DNA of 64,000 nt, from the NCBI RefSeq assembly GCF_947495725.1, contig NZ_CANLZZ010000006.1:186001-250000 (forward strand). Direction: 5' to 3'. A program made the translations under genes and the position numbers. Numbering within the stretch: position 1 is the first letter of the stretch; every line of letters starts with the position of its first letter. The DNA is from an uncultured Lutibacter sp. Its GTDB lineage: Bacteria; Bacteroidota; Bacteroidia; Flavobacteriales; Flavobacteriaceae. Of this stretch, positions 45,901 through 55,400 are shown one piece after another. The notes below the pieces were generated by a model. That model was not told where the DNA came from and made no database searches. It saw only the letters and a list, made by a program, of their open reading frames with translations.

Positions 45901-46221
45901 AGAAAATACGATAGATTGAATTCTTCTCATATCTTTTCCTGTTCCATCACAGTCTTTTATAGTATGCCAAGATTTTCCATTATCCCAACTACCATAACTA
46001 TTGTACATATCTGGAGACATGAACATTACATTTTCATCAGTTGGATGACACCAAAATTCTTCACAGTAACCAGACATTCCTGGTCCAACTTGCTGCCATT
46101 CTAATTTATCAGATGAAACCACTCTTTCAGTCTGTAGTTTTTTGAAATATTCTGTGTCCAGTTGAGCAGTGGCAGATAATGTGAGCAATAAACAAAAGAG
46201 AAATGATAATGTGAATTTCAT
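42949..46221 (-). CDS. Large T9SS-exported Asp-box beta-propeller protein, function unknown
   Basis: A 1090-residue secreted protein (signal about 1-19). Roughly a dozen Asp-box motifs are visible, including SWDNGKSW, TTDRGRNW, STDRGASW, SLDGGLNW, TTDGGQNW, SNDNGTTW, STDGGKTW, SSDEGKTW, SKDNGSTW and SLDAGETW. They span about residues 75-850 and imply one or two large propellers like VPS10/sortilin or GH74-type folds. After about 860 it carries the same Cys module plus T9SS domain (AYPNPF, ending IKIFKQ) as the neighbouring GH86. No catalytic residues could be assigned. It may bind the polysaccharide or be an uncharacterised glycan-cleaving enzyme. Confidence 0.82.
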   Translation of the reverse strand: MKFTLSFLFCLLLTLSATAQLDTEYFKKLQTERVVSSDKLEWQQVGPGMSGYCEEFWCHPTDENVMFMSPDMYNSYGSWDNGKSWHTIKDCDGTGKDMRRIQSIVFSHQDADFGYAIDVRGELYNTTDRGRNWTFIKDLGGKHAELAVDPSNDNNWFIGGGDFWNVKANHRKQSDLLGYVYKYSDYGQIFRSTDRGASWQKKKTDLPSTLDIGRIIVDPRNSNNIIMATNSGVYRSANQGDNWTISGNGLPNNLPRDMTYFYDKNTNEFILYLIEQTFYEGNGNTTKATGGIYKSLDGGLNWTSITGNFTFDLTQLTNYTTQQKYWKAIGYWFDKSSNEIKSLYPNYPTETLPVLNRLVVNPLNKDEIYITHNVKHDYSFLPGDVWKTTDGGQNWITTTRTGKYWSQNKDAAYWSSKNNPTGQNTTFAHLHKEKSENEETFGNRFLEINVKGEVFICLDQQTMRSNDNGTTWNQVDDFETEPGSKHWVARGDSNLPGRFMLLETGKENRYLFCSGEHGLWQTASLDSYEDKNAYAVEQIEGQVNHGGAHSIATVAVHPNNPEIIYTLQFRQNHRGYFRKSTDGGKTWNNESYPLAYGGNLSSDNIFQYSLTIDPDDPKNIYFCVMSKPIAEVSSKLLPEDFTTLGVIKSSDEGKTWSTMNNGFPTDFSVRRLKMDPANSSTLYAALNEGPTGQKGGLYKSTDRAGNWSKITIPTEIKSVNNVFIDRNTKHIFISCGRYEGTFNEGGVWRSKDNGSTWAKIFDMPYVWQTEVSPINPNIITVNVALQHENKGATTFNPGAYLSLDAGETWTKINKNLGQPDTITDLKPDPNNEKVFWCALKGSGWTRAIYKSDTTEKAKFTIQSTSNSCPNTENGIITINASLLGDYTVSITGNTLHSSENFANSYTFKNLASGIYSIKITSNTDNSQSREYSINISEPENLKVSSKVNTNNKNISLNLSGGTNYSILLNNTFFETSNSNINLTLKTGINTIEISTDKDCQGFYKNEFHIFNSISAYPNPFNSNFTINLVNTSHKKALVNLFSSIGTLTYSGEHPITNGMINLNLPKLNKGLFYLSVNMGAKTESIKIFKQ

Positions 46222-46224
46222 AAT

Positions 46225-48696
46225 TTATTTTGTTGTGTTAAAAGCGATAGTTGCAGTTTCTAAACCTTCAGCAGAAGCTTTAAATTCAATATTTCCCGCA
46301 TTTTCAGTAGTTTGAATTACGGCTAATGCTTTTCCATTAAATGCTTTTCTGTTTGATGCTTGAAAAGAATCTAAATTCATATGATCTCCATTTCCAACAG
46401 CTATTAAATTAGCTTCACCACTAACTTCAAATTGAATTGTATTATTGGCTTTTGGCACTACATTTCCATCTTTATCAAGTATTGTACATTCAACATAACT
46501 TAAATCTTCACCATCGGCTTTTAAGTTCGTTCTTCTAACAAATAATTCAATTTTTGCAGCTTTACCAGCTGTGTTTACTTGTTTAGTTGCAATTTCTTTT
46601 CCATTTTTATAGGAAACAGCTTTTAATGAACCAGGTTTGTAAATTACTTTCCATTCTTGATATTCAACATCATTTAGGTTGTTTTTTTGTTTCCCTAAAG
46701 ATTTTCCATCTTGAAATAATTCTACTTCATCACCATTTGTGTAAGCATAAACCGTAACTTCTTTTCCTTCCATTCCTTCTAAATTCCAATGAGGAAAAAT
46801 ATGAACCATTGGCTTATTAGACCATTGAGATTGATAGAAATAATACCCATCTTTTGGAAAACCACATAAATCAATAGGAGCAAAGGATGATGATCGAGCT
46901 GGCCATCCAAAAGGAATAACTTCACCTAAATAATCCCAACCTGTCCAAATAAATTGACCCATTATATCGTCTCTATTCTTAATATCTTTCCAAGCTTGTA
47001 CACCTCTATATCCAATTAACTCGCGTTGTTCAACCCATTCATATGCTTCTTTACTAGTATAACCAAGTTTATTCCACCAAGCTTCTTTTTCTTTTCCGTA
47101 TAAATAAGTGCTACGTGGATAGTATGATTGCGCCGAAGCACATTCAGTGACCACTCCCATTGCATTAGGTGCTATTTTATCTTCACGATCTAAACCATTT
47201 TCTTTAATATAGTTATAACCTCTAATATCGCTAGTTTGTGCTGCACCTTCACTAGGCCAAGCATCCCAACCGTAACCAATTAATCCGTTTGTTACTGGTC
47301 TGTCATCAAGTTTATGAATAATATCAATTAATCTATTTGCAATTGGAATTCCTTCATCGGTTTTCATTTGGTCAATTTCGTTTCCAATACTCCACATTAC
47401 AACCGATGGGTGGTTTCTATCTCTTAATACAAAATCAGTTAAATCGGTATCAGCCCATTCTTTAAATTTATCGGCATAATATTTAACAGGAATACGAATT
47501 TTTTTTCCATCTTGAACTGTTGTCGGGTTTTTAACAATTTCCCATTCATCAAAAACCTCGTTCATTACTAAGAATCCCATTTCATCACAAGTTTCTAAGA
47601 ATTCTGTTGAAAAAGGATTGTGAGCAGTACGTACGGCATTACAACCCATTTCTCGCAAAATTTCTAATTGACGTTGAATTGTTCTTTTGTAAATAGCTGC
47701 ACCAATTGGACCGCCAGCGTGATGTAAACAAACACCTTTTAACTTTGTTTGCACTCCGTTTATTGAAAATCCAGTGTCTTTACTATAACCTAATTCTCTA
47801 ATACCTGTTCTAGTTGATTCTTCACCAATTAGCTCGCCCTTATTAAATAATTGAACTTTTACCGTATACAATTCTGGAGTTTCTGGCGCCCATAATTTTG
47901 GATTCGGTATATCTATTGAAACATTTAAATTTTCAATTTTAGTTGCCGAAATTTCAACAGTATTTTCTTTTGAAGCAATTTCAATATCATCTTTTAAAAC
48001 AATTGTTTTAGCAATTATTTTACTGGCTTTATCAAATTCAGTTTTAATATTGAAGGCCGCATTTATTGTAGCGCTTTCTTTTGAAATATTTGGAGTTGTA
48101 ACATATAAACTCCAATTTGGTATATAGGTTTTATTTCTAATTTTTAACGTAACATCTCTATAAATTCCTGTTCCTGTATACCAACGCGAGCCAGGTTGTT
48201 CCGAATTGTCTAAAGTTACTGTTAATACATTTTCTTTATCAAAGTTTATGTGTTTTGTTAAATCATATTCAAAACCAATATAACCCATTGGTCTATAACC
48301 AACTTTTTGTCCGTTTATATAAACTATAGAATTTCTATAAGCACCGTCGAAATAAACAAAAACTTTGTTTTCTTTTTTATTTCCTGGTGCTGTAAATGTT
48401 TTTCTATAGGTACATTTTCCTGTAGGTAACCAACCACCACGTGAAAATGAAGGATTCTCTTTTGAAAAAGGACCTTTTATACTCCAATCATGTGGCACCT
48501 TGATAGTTTCCCATTTAGAATCATCAAAATTTGGTTGAATAGCTTCAGAAATTTCACCTTTTGAGAATTGCCAGTTTTTATTGAAGTTAATATCTGCAGT
48601 TTGAACTTCATTCTCTTTTTTAGAACAGGAAATTGTTAAAAAGAAAGAGATTATTACTATGCTAATACTTGATAATGCGTTGGATAATCGAGTCAT
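46225..48696 (-). CDS. GH2 beta-galactosidase-like lipoprotein
   Basis: An 823-residue lipoprotein (LTISC, Cys24). GH2 sugar-binding (about 35-185), sandwich (about 190-305) and barrel domains are followed by C-terminal immunoglobulin-like domains (DUF4982-type and one more). RNHPSVVMWSIGNE gives acid/base Glu440 with a canonical Asn before it; VVTECAS gives nucleophile Glu518. The architecture matches exo-beta-galactosidases of Bacteroidota PULs, including those for agar oligosaccharides. It starts after a 115-bp gap from the esterase gene, and the propeller-protein gene follows 3 bp after its stop. Confidence 0.9.
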   Translation of the reverse strand: MTRLSNALSSISIVIISFFLTISCSKKENEVQTADINFNKNWQFSKGEISEAIQPNFDDSKWETIKVPHDWSIKGPFSKENPSFSRGGWLPTGKCTYRKTFTAPGNKKENKVFVYFDGAYRNSIVYINGQKVGYRPMGYIGFEYDLTKHINFDKENVLTVTLDNSEQPGSRWYTGTGIYRDVTLKIRNKTYIPNWSLYVTTPNISKESATINAAFNIKTEFDKASKIIAKTIVLKDDIEIASKENTVEISATKIENLNVSIDIPNPKLWAPETPELYTVKVQLFNKGELIGEESTRTGIRELGYSKDTGFSINGVQTKLKGVCLHHAGGPIGAAIYKRTIQRQLEILREMGCNAVRTAHNPFSTEFLETCDEMGFLVMNEVFDEWEIVKNPTTVQDGKKIRIPVKYYADKFKEWADTDLTDFVLRDRNHPSVVMWSIGNEIDQMKTDEGIPIANRLIDIIHKLDDRPVTNGLIGYGWDAWPSEGAAQTSDIRGYNYIKENGLDREDKIAPNAMGVVTECASAQSYYPRSTYLYGKEKEAWWNKLGYTSKEAYEWVEQRELIGYRGVQAWKDIKNRDDIMGQFIWTGWDYLGEVIPFGWPARSSSFAPIDLCGFPKDGYYFYQSQWSNKPMVHIFPHWNLEGMEGKEVTVYAYTNGDEVELFQDGKSLGKQKNNLNDVEYQEWKVIYKPGSLKAVSYKNGKEIATKQVNTAGKAAKIELFVRRTNLKADGEDLSYVECTILDKDGNVVPKANNTIQFEVSGEANLIAVGNGDHMNLDSFQASNRKAFNGKALAVIQTTENAGNIEFKASAEGLETATIAFNTTK

Positions 48697-48811
48697 TTTA
48701 CTTGGTTGTTTTTTTAGTTTTTGAAAAGTTCAATTTTTAGAACACTACAAAAATATACCAAGTATCAAGTAAGTGAATGTACAAATGTTTTTGAATGTAG
48801 AACGAATGTGT

Positions 48812-49726
48812 TTATTCCAAATTCATAAGCCAATTGTAAAATAACTCAGGCCAATGCTCTAACTGTTTCATGTCTTTTGCAAAAGCATATCCGTGCCCAC
48901 CAATTGGAAAAATATGCATTTCAGTTTTAATATTTTTTTGCTGAAGTGCTTCAAAAAACAACAAGGTGTTTTTTACAGGAACCGCTTTGTCGTTTGTTGA
49001 ATGAACTAAGAATGTTGGTGAGGTTTCTTTGGTAATTTGTAATTCATTTGAGAATAAATCAACCATTTTTTTAGATGGATTTTTACCTAATAAATTCTTT
49101 TTAGAACCTTTATGAGTTACACTATCTTGCATTGATATTACAGGATATATCAACCCCATAAAATTTGGTTTAGCACTTAGTTTATCAATTTTATCTTGCT
49201 TTTTATAAGCTTCAAAATTATAATGAGTACCAAGAGTTGAAGCTAAATGTCCTCCAGCCGAAAATCCCATAACACCTATTTGATTCTCATCTATATTCCA
49301 TTTTTTAGCGTTTTTTCTGATAATTCTAATGGCTCTTTGAGCATCTTGTAATGGTGCTAAATGAGGTTTTGTAAGCGATTTTGATCCCGGTAAACGGTAT
49401 TTTAATACAATTGCATTAATCCCTTTTGAAGCAAACCGTTCGGCAAAATTAGTACCTTCATGATTCCAAGCTAAAATTCCATAACCACCTCCAGGGCATA
49501 TTAAAACGGTTTTCTTTGTATTTAATTTTTTGGGAGCGAGAAAAACTTCTATTGTTGGTTTTTGAACATTTGATATTCTTATAATATTAGTCTCTTCAAT
49601 TATTTCTTTTTCTGAAGATTTTAGTTGATTTGGGATATTCTTTTTCCAAAGTGGAATTGTTTTACTTTGTGCATTTGCAATTAGAGTAAAACACATCGTA
49701 GCAATTAAAATAAAGTATTTTTTCAT
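48812..49726 (-). CDS. Exported alpha/beta-hydrolase (BD-FAE/acetylxylan esterase-like)
   Basis: A 304-residue exported esterase (signal 1-20, ending ANAQ). The catalytic triad is Ser156 (GFSAGG), Asp246 (STNDKAVP) and His278 (GGHGYAF); the oxyanion motif is PGGGYG (78-83). Family members remove acetyl or similar groups from glycans. Acetylation is not the usual decoration of agar, so the substrate is an open question. The gene is 5 bp downstream of the KDG kinase gene. Confidence 0.88.
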   Translation of the reverse strand: MKKYFILIATMCFTLIANAQSKTIPLWKKNIPNQLKSSEKEIIEETNIIRISNVQKPTIEVFLAPKKLNTKKTVLICPGGGYGILAWNHEGTNFAERFASKGINAIVLKYRLPGSKSLTKPHLAPLQDAQRAIRIIRKNAKKWNIDENQIGVMGFSAGGHLASTLGTHYNFEAYKKQDKIDKLSAKPNFMGLIYPVISMQDSVTHKGSKKNLLGKNPSKKMVDLFSNELQITKETSPTFLVHSTNDKAVPVKNTLLFFEALQQKNIKTEMHIFPIGGHGYAFAKDMKQLEHWPELFYNWLMNLE

Positions 49727-49731
49727 TGGTG

Positions 49732-50736
49732 TTATCTGTTAAATCTACCCGAAGTATTTCCTTCTAGTATGTTCATTACTTCGTTTACATTAGAAAAGTT
49801 TACATCACCTTCATAGGTGTGTTTTAAAGCACTAGCTGCGGCTGCAAATTGCATAGATTTGTTGTCATCAAAATGTTGTAGACCATAAATTAATCCAGCA
49901 GCATAAGCGTCACCAGTTCCAATTCTATCTACAATATGTGTAATATCTAAATCTTCAGTTTCTCTAAATTCTACTCCGTTCCACATTCTGGATCTAATTT
50001 TGTGCCAAGATGAATTCACTGAAGTTCTAATTTTATCAAATACCTTTGTGATTGATGGAAATTCTTTCATTAAATGTTTACTTGCCTTTATAAAATCGTC
50101 AGTTGAATAACTATAATTTGTTGATAAAACTTCATTAATTTCATTGATTCCGCCAATAAATATTGTGGAATAATTTAATAAATCAGCTAAAATTTCTTTT
50201 GGATTTCCACCATATTGCCATAAGCCACTTCTATAAGTTGGATCGGCTGAAACCTCCATTCCTTTTTTACGTGCTAAAATTAATCCATCTTTAAGTGTTT
50301 CGTAACCACCTAGGCATAGGGCAGGAGTAATGCCAGTCCAATGAAACCATTTTCCACCTTCTAAAGATGTATTCCAATCTACCATAGAAGGTTTTATTTC
50401 GGAAAAAGAAGAATGAGATCTGTTATATGAAATTGAACTTGGACGCATAACGGCACCAACTTCTAAAAAATATACACCTAAAGGTCTTTTAGAACGTACA
50501 ATGGCTGAGGTATCTACACCAAATTTTCTTAAGTAGGAAATTGCTGTGTCACCAACAAAATCTTCAGATATACAAGAAATGTGCTTTACATCACCACCAA
50601 AATTGGCAATTGAAATGCCTACATTTACTTCGGTTCCTCCAAAATAAAATTCAAGTAAATTGGATTGAATAAACTTTTTGTTTCCTTCAGGAGATAAACG
50701 CATTAGTACTTCACCGAATGTAATAATCTGACTCAT
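49732..50736 (-). CDS. kdgK: 2-dehydro-3-deoxygluconokinase (PfkB family)
   Basis: A 334-residue cytoplasmic sugar kinase without a signal peptide. It shows the PfkB N-terminal pattern (GEVLMRLSPEG, then FGGTEVNVGISIANFGG) and the C-terminal signature DRIGTGDAYAAG with the catalytic Asp. It would phosphorylate KDG to KDPG. In agar metabolism 3,6-anhydro-L-galactose is converted through anhydrogalactonate to KDG, so this is the one intracellular catabolic step in the window. The other pathway enzymes are not in the window. Specificity for KDG over other ketoses is inferred from overall resemblance. Confidence 0.85.
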   Translation of the reverse strand: MSQIITFGEVLMRLSPEGNKKFIQSNLLEFYFGGTEVNVGISIANFGGDVKHISCISEDFVGDTAISYLRKFGVDTSAIVRSKRPLGVYFLEVGAVMRPSSISYNRSHSSFSEIKPSMVDWNTSLEGGKWFHWTGITPALCLGGYETLKDGLILARKKGMEVSADPTYRSGLWQYGGNPKEILADLLNYSTIFIGGINEINEVLSTNYSYSTDDFIKASKHLMKEFPSITKVFDKIRTSVNSSWHKIRSRMWNGVEFRETEDLDITHIVDRIGTGDAYAAGLIYGLQHFDDNKSMQFAAAASALKHTYEGDVNFSNVNEVMNILEGNTSGRFNR

Positions 50737-50831
50737 AATTATGTTTTTTATTTAATGTAAAATTAATCTATCCAGAATAAAAAGTATAACAACAATCACA
50801 ATTATTACTAAAATAAAGTTTTTGTTAAATT

Positions 50832-50867
50832 AAAAAGGCTGATTCCTTTACGAAATCAGCCTTTTTT
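50832..50867 (-). terminator. Terminator of the SusC/SusD operon
   Basis: The inverted repeat AAAAGGCTGATT / AATCAGCCTTTT (plus-strand reading) has a 9-nt loop and an A-run at 50832-50836 that gives a U-run on the minus strand. It lies about 20 bp past the SusD stop. It separates the transporter pair from the kdgK operon. Confidence 0.85.
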
Positions 50868-50888
50868 ATTAAAATTTTAATTTATAAT

Positions 50889-52436
50889 TTAATTTCCTAA
50901 ATTAGGATTTAGTACTACGTCACCTGAAGGTATTGGAGTCCACCAAGTTGATTTATCCGCTGGATTTCCAATAAGTGGAACATCGTTAGGATCACGATTT
51001 TGGTTCACTTCAGCCACCATATCTAATCTAACTAAATCTAACCATCTATTACCACCAACTTCACCTAAAAATTCGTAAGCACGTTCTTTTACAATTGCAT
51101 CTACTAATTTTTCTGTTGTATTTAATTCAGTAGAAGTATAATCTACCATAGGATCTGGAGTTTTCCAAAATTCTACAGCTAAAGCTTCAACTTGAGCTTG
51201 TTTAGTAGAACCTTTAGCGTAAGCTCTACGTTTAATTCTGTTTAAAGCTTCAAGTGCTTCATCTGGTTCACCGGTATTAGCACAAGCCTCAGCATACATA
51301 AGTAGTACTTCTGCATAACGCATAGCAATTCTATCATTTGAAGTTTGCCATGTGTGTTCTTTTACTTCACCAACAGGATCTGTTGAGTTAGGAGCACCAG
51401 TTGCATAAGTAAATTTAGTTACAATTGGGTTTCCGAATTCAACAAAAAATTGATTTGTTGCTGGATCTACACTAGTAGAAAATTCTTTTCTGTATCCATC
51501 AGGGAAATTATTGTAATAAGTCCATTCCATGTAAGCATCCATCCAGTTTGCCCATCTAAAACCATATACTCTATTTTGAGTTATAATTGGCCAAGATTCA
51601 CTAGACATTACATGCGCATGAATTACCTCTTTGTTTACTTGATGTGGATCTTGGAAATTTTTAGCAAAATCATCCATTAATGAATAAACTCCATCGTTTT
51701 TAATTTCACGAGTTAATGATTTAACTTGTGTCCATTTGTCTGTTTCATTATATGGGTAACCAGTTAATTGCATATAGGTTTTTGCTAAAAATGCTTTTGC
51801 AGCTGTTTTAGTTACTCGTCCATTATTAACTGTAGGATCTGTTTCTCTTGGATTGTTAGCCCATTGAATAACAAACTCAAAATCTGAAATTACTTGTTCA
51901 AGAACATCTCTTTTTGGAGTTAAAGGCATCGCAAAGTCAGGATCTGGACTAAGCGGCATAGGAATATCTCCAAAAGTAGTTGCTAATCTAAAATAGCAAA
52001 GACCTCTAATAAAATAAGCATTTGCTTGAGCTGCATTTATTACTGCTTCATCTACACCTTCTGGATGTGCATTTTTTATAAAAGAGTTTGCAGCATATAT
52101 TGTACTATAATTACCATTCCAGTCGTTTGTAGACCAAGAGTTACCTGCAGTTCTTGCAAATTGGTCAGATTCTAGTACAACCCATTTATTACTTCCTAAT
52201 CGTGATGTTAAATCATCTGCACCACAATAATGTGAGTAATTATCTAGACCCCAATTATTTCTTCTTAAGGTACCATAGATTCCTAATATACCGGCATCTA
52301 ATGTATTCGCATCTGAATAAAATGTTCCCGAAGATTGTAATCCTTCAGATCCCTCATCCAATTCTTCACAGCTACAAATCAATAGCGATAGAGCAGCTAG
52401 AAAAAGAAATTTATATGTTAAAATATTATGTTTCAT
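50889..52436 (-). CDS. SusD/RagB-family surface glycan-binding lipoprotein
   Basis: A 515-residue lipoprotein (LLICSC, lipid Cys21 or Cys23). It has the SusD-type TPR-rich body with FIRGLCYFRLATTFGDIP near 145-162, a typical SusD block, and a C-terminal RWLDLVRL motif. It binds oligosaccharides over the SusC barrel. It directly follows SusC (16 bp). The ligand is presumably a red-algal galactan oligosaccharide, inferred from the locus. Confidence 0.95.
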   Translation of the reverse strand: MKHNILTYKFLFLAALSLLICSCEELDEGSEGLQSSGTFYSDANTLDAGILGIYGTLRRNNWGLDNYSHYCGADDLTSRLGSNKWVVLESDQFARTAGNSWSTNDWNGNYSTIYAANSFIKNAHPEGVDEAVINAAQANAYFIRGLCYFRLATTFGDIPMPLSPDPDFAMPLTPKRDVLEQVISDFEFVIQWANNPRETDPTVNNGRVTKTAAKAFLAKTYMQLTGYPYNETDKWTQVKSLTREIKNDGVYSLMDDFAKNFQDPHQVNKEVIHAHVMSSESWPIITQNRVYGFRWANWMDAYMEWTYYNNFPDGYRKEFSTSVDPATNQFFVEFGNPIVTKFTYATGAPNSTDPVGEVKEHTWQTSNDRIAMRYAEVLLMYAEACANTGEPDEALEALNRIKRRAYAKGSTKQAQVEALAVEFWKTPDPMVDYTSTELNTTEKLVDAIVKERAYEFLGEVGGNRWLDLVRLDMVAEVNQNRDPNDVPLIGNPADKSTWWTPIPSGDVVLNPNLGN

Positions 52437-52452
52437 AATTTAAAATTTTTTG

Positions 52453-55400
52453 TTAAAATGTTACTTTAAGCCCTGCAGAAACAGTTCTTGTTAAAGGGTA
52501 TGAAAAAGCGTCAACACCAGCTTGTGAATCACTATTTGCTGGAGTACTTGAACCTTCTGGATCTAAACCAGAATAGTTTGTTATAGTTAATACATTGTCC
52601 ATACTAGCATATAGTCTAAGATTAGAAATATTTAAAGATTCTAAAATTGTTTGAGGTAAACTATATCCCACGGTTAAATTACTTACTTTAAAGAATGAAC
52701 CTTTTTCGATATATTGACTTACCACATAGGTTAAAGAATAGTCGGTTCCATAAGGCATTACTTGTTGTGTAGAACTAGTATTGGTTGGAGACCATCTGTT
52801 TCTGTAATCTGTATCTAAGATACCATAATTTAATCTATTATCTGTCCAGTTATAAATGTCGTTTCCAACAGTACCAATGCACTGTACAGAGAAATCCCAA
52901 TTTTTAAAAGATAAACTACTACCTAATCCGTATGTAAAATCAGGAGCTGTTTGCCCTACAATTTGTCTATCGGCAGCAGAAATTGCACCATCACCATCAA
53001 GATCTTCATATTTTACTTCTCCTGGTCCAGAATTAAATGCCGCAGCTTCTGTTGCTTCATCTGCTTGCCAAATACCAATAGCTTTTAATCCAAATAGAGC
53101 ACCTAAAGATTCTCCTTTTCTAACAACAAATTTTTTGTTTCCACCTACTAAACTCCAAATACCTATTGCTTCCTCAGATTCAACAAATATTTCATCAACA
53201 CCATCTCCTAAATCTTGAACAATATTTTTGTTTCTTGAAAAGTTTGCATAAGCTGTCCAATTTAAATCGTCAGAACTTTTAATATTCCAGTTTAATCCTA
53301 ATTCAACACCATTGTTATCAATGTCTGCAAAATTGTCTTGGATTCCTGTTAAACCAGTATATCTAGCAACAGATTGTTGAATGATAACGTCTGTTGTTTT
53401 TTTAGAATAAATATCAATAGAACCTGTTAGTTTGCTGTCTAAAATACCAAAGTCAACACCTGCGTTGTAAGAAGTAGTAGTTTCCCACTGTGTATCTAAA
53501 CTTGTTAATGTAACATCAGGAACTACACCTTGTACAGGAACACCATTATCTAGTGGATACCAACCAAAGTTTCTTGCTGTTGGGTCTCCAGCAAATGTAG
53601 GTTGTGTATCTCCATAACCAATTGCTGCATTACCAGTTGCACCAAAACCTATTCTAAGTTTTAAATTATCTATCCAATCTGTATTTTGAATAAAATCTTC
53701 TTCAGAAATTTTCCAAGCTAATGCTGCAGAAGGAAAGTATCCCCAAGCATAATCTGGTTGAAATCTAGAAGAACCATCGGCACGCATTGAAGCAGTTAAT
53801 AAATATTTGTCTTTATAACTGTAGTTTAAACGTGCCATATAAGATCTTATTTTCCCTACATTATATCCAGAAATTGTTGAAGAAGGCTGTCCGTTTTGCA
53901 ATAGGTACCATTCGTTACCTAATGAATTAAGATCACCAGCAGCCGATGTTAAATTACGGTTGATAGCTTTGCTAAATTCGTAAATAGCAGATGCTTTTAA
54001 GTTATGATCTCCAAATTCGTTTTCGTAAGTAAATCTACTATTTACCAACCAACTATTGCTTCTACCATATCTTTGTTGTGCAGTAACATTACTTCTTGTT
54101 ATGTCAATGAAATCTTCTAATGTTCTTTGTCCTGAATAGTTATTTGTTAAACTACCAGCAGCACCTAAAACCATTGTGATTTTATCTGTTAAATTAACAT
54201 TTAAATCTAAATTAGATAATATACGATCACTTAAAGATTCTTGGTTTTGACGAACATCCATTTCAGGATTAGGTAATCTACCTACAAGAAAAGCTCCATT
54301 ATAACTATTGTTATCGTTACCATCTATAAAGTTACCATCTGCATCGCGTGATCCCCACATTTGTGGATATATAACTGCGTTACCCATTATGTTACCTGTA
54401 CCAGCTGTTCCAACACCATTACCTTGAAAATCTGTATGAACTCCATAAGTGTTAAACTTGAAGCTTATACGATCACTAATATTACCAGAAATATTAGAAC
54501 GTAAAGATGTTCTTTCGTAGAAACTATTTTTAACCGTTCCTTCTTCATCTAAATGGTTAGCAGAAAAGAAATACTTAAGATCATCATTACCCCCAGTAAG
54601 ATTTAATGTGTGATTGTATCTAACACCTTGTTGAGTAACTAAATCTTGCCAATCTGTACCTCCGTTTTGTTTAAATCCATCAATGTCATTTTGAGTGAAA
54701 TAAGGGCTTTGTCCTAAAGAAGCTCTTTGTTCATTCATTAATTCAGCTTGCTCATGTGGAGCAAGAATATCATACTCGTTAATAACGTTGCTAAAACCGA
54801 AATTAGTTTCAAAAGAAACCTTTAATTTTCCAGATTTTGGAGCATTAGTTGTAATTAAAACAACACCATTTGCACCTCTAGAACCATAAATAGCAGTTGC
54901 AGATGCATCTTTTAAAAAGTTAATAGATGCAATGTCATTTGGGTTAATAGTTGCAATGTCAGCACCAATAAAACCATCAATAACGTATAATGGGTTATTT
55001 GAGTAGTTAATAGAACTACCACCTCTAATACGTATTTTCATTCCTTGTCCAGGAGCACCTGATGTTTGTTGAATGTTTACCCCAGTAACTTTCCCCTGTA
55101 AACCAGATCCAATTTTAGTAATAGGCGCTTTTAATAAATCTTTTGCAGATATTAAACCTACAGACCCTGTTAAATCACTCTTTTTGGCTGTACCATATCC
55201 AATAACAACAACTTCATCTAATGAAGCTACATCTGGTTCTAATTGTACATTTAAGTTAGAGCTTGCACTAACAGTAACGCTCTTAGTTTTATATCCTACA
55301 AATGAGAATACTAAAACATCCGATTCATTAGCTGTAATTGAGTAATTTCCATCAAAATCGGTTGTGACACCGTTTGATGTTCCTTGTTTAATAATATTTA

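Noticed and set aside
52856..53218. A 120-codon plus-strand reading frame
   Set aside because: It is fully antisense to the SusC barrel, whose protein is conserved in this region. The frame is a shadow.
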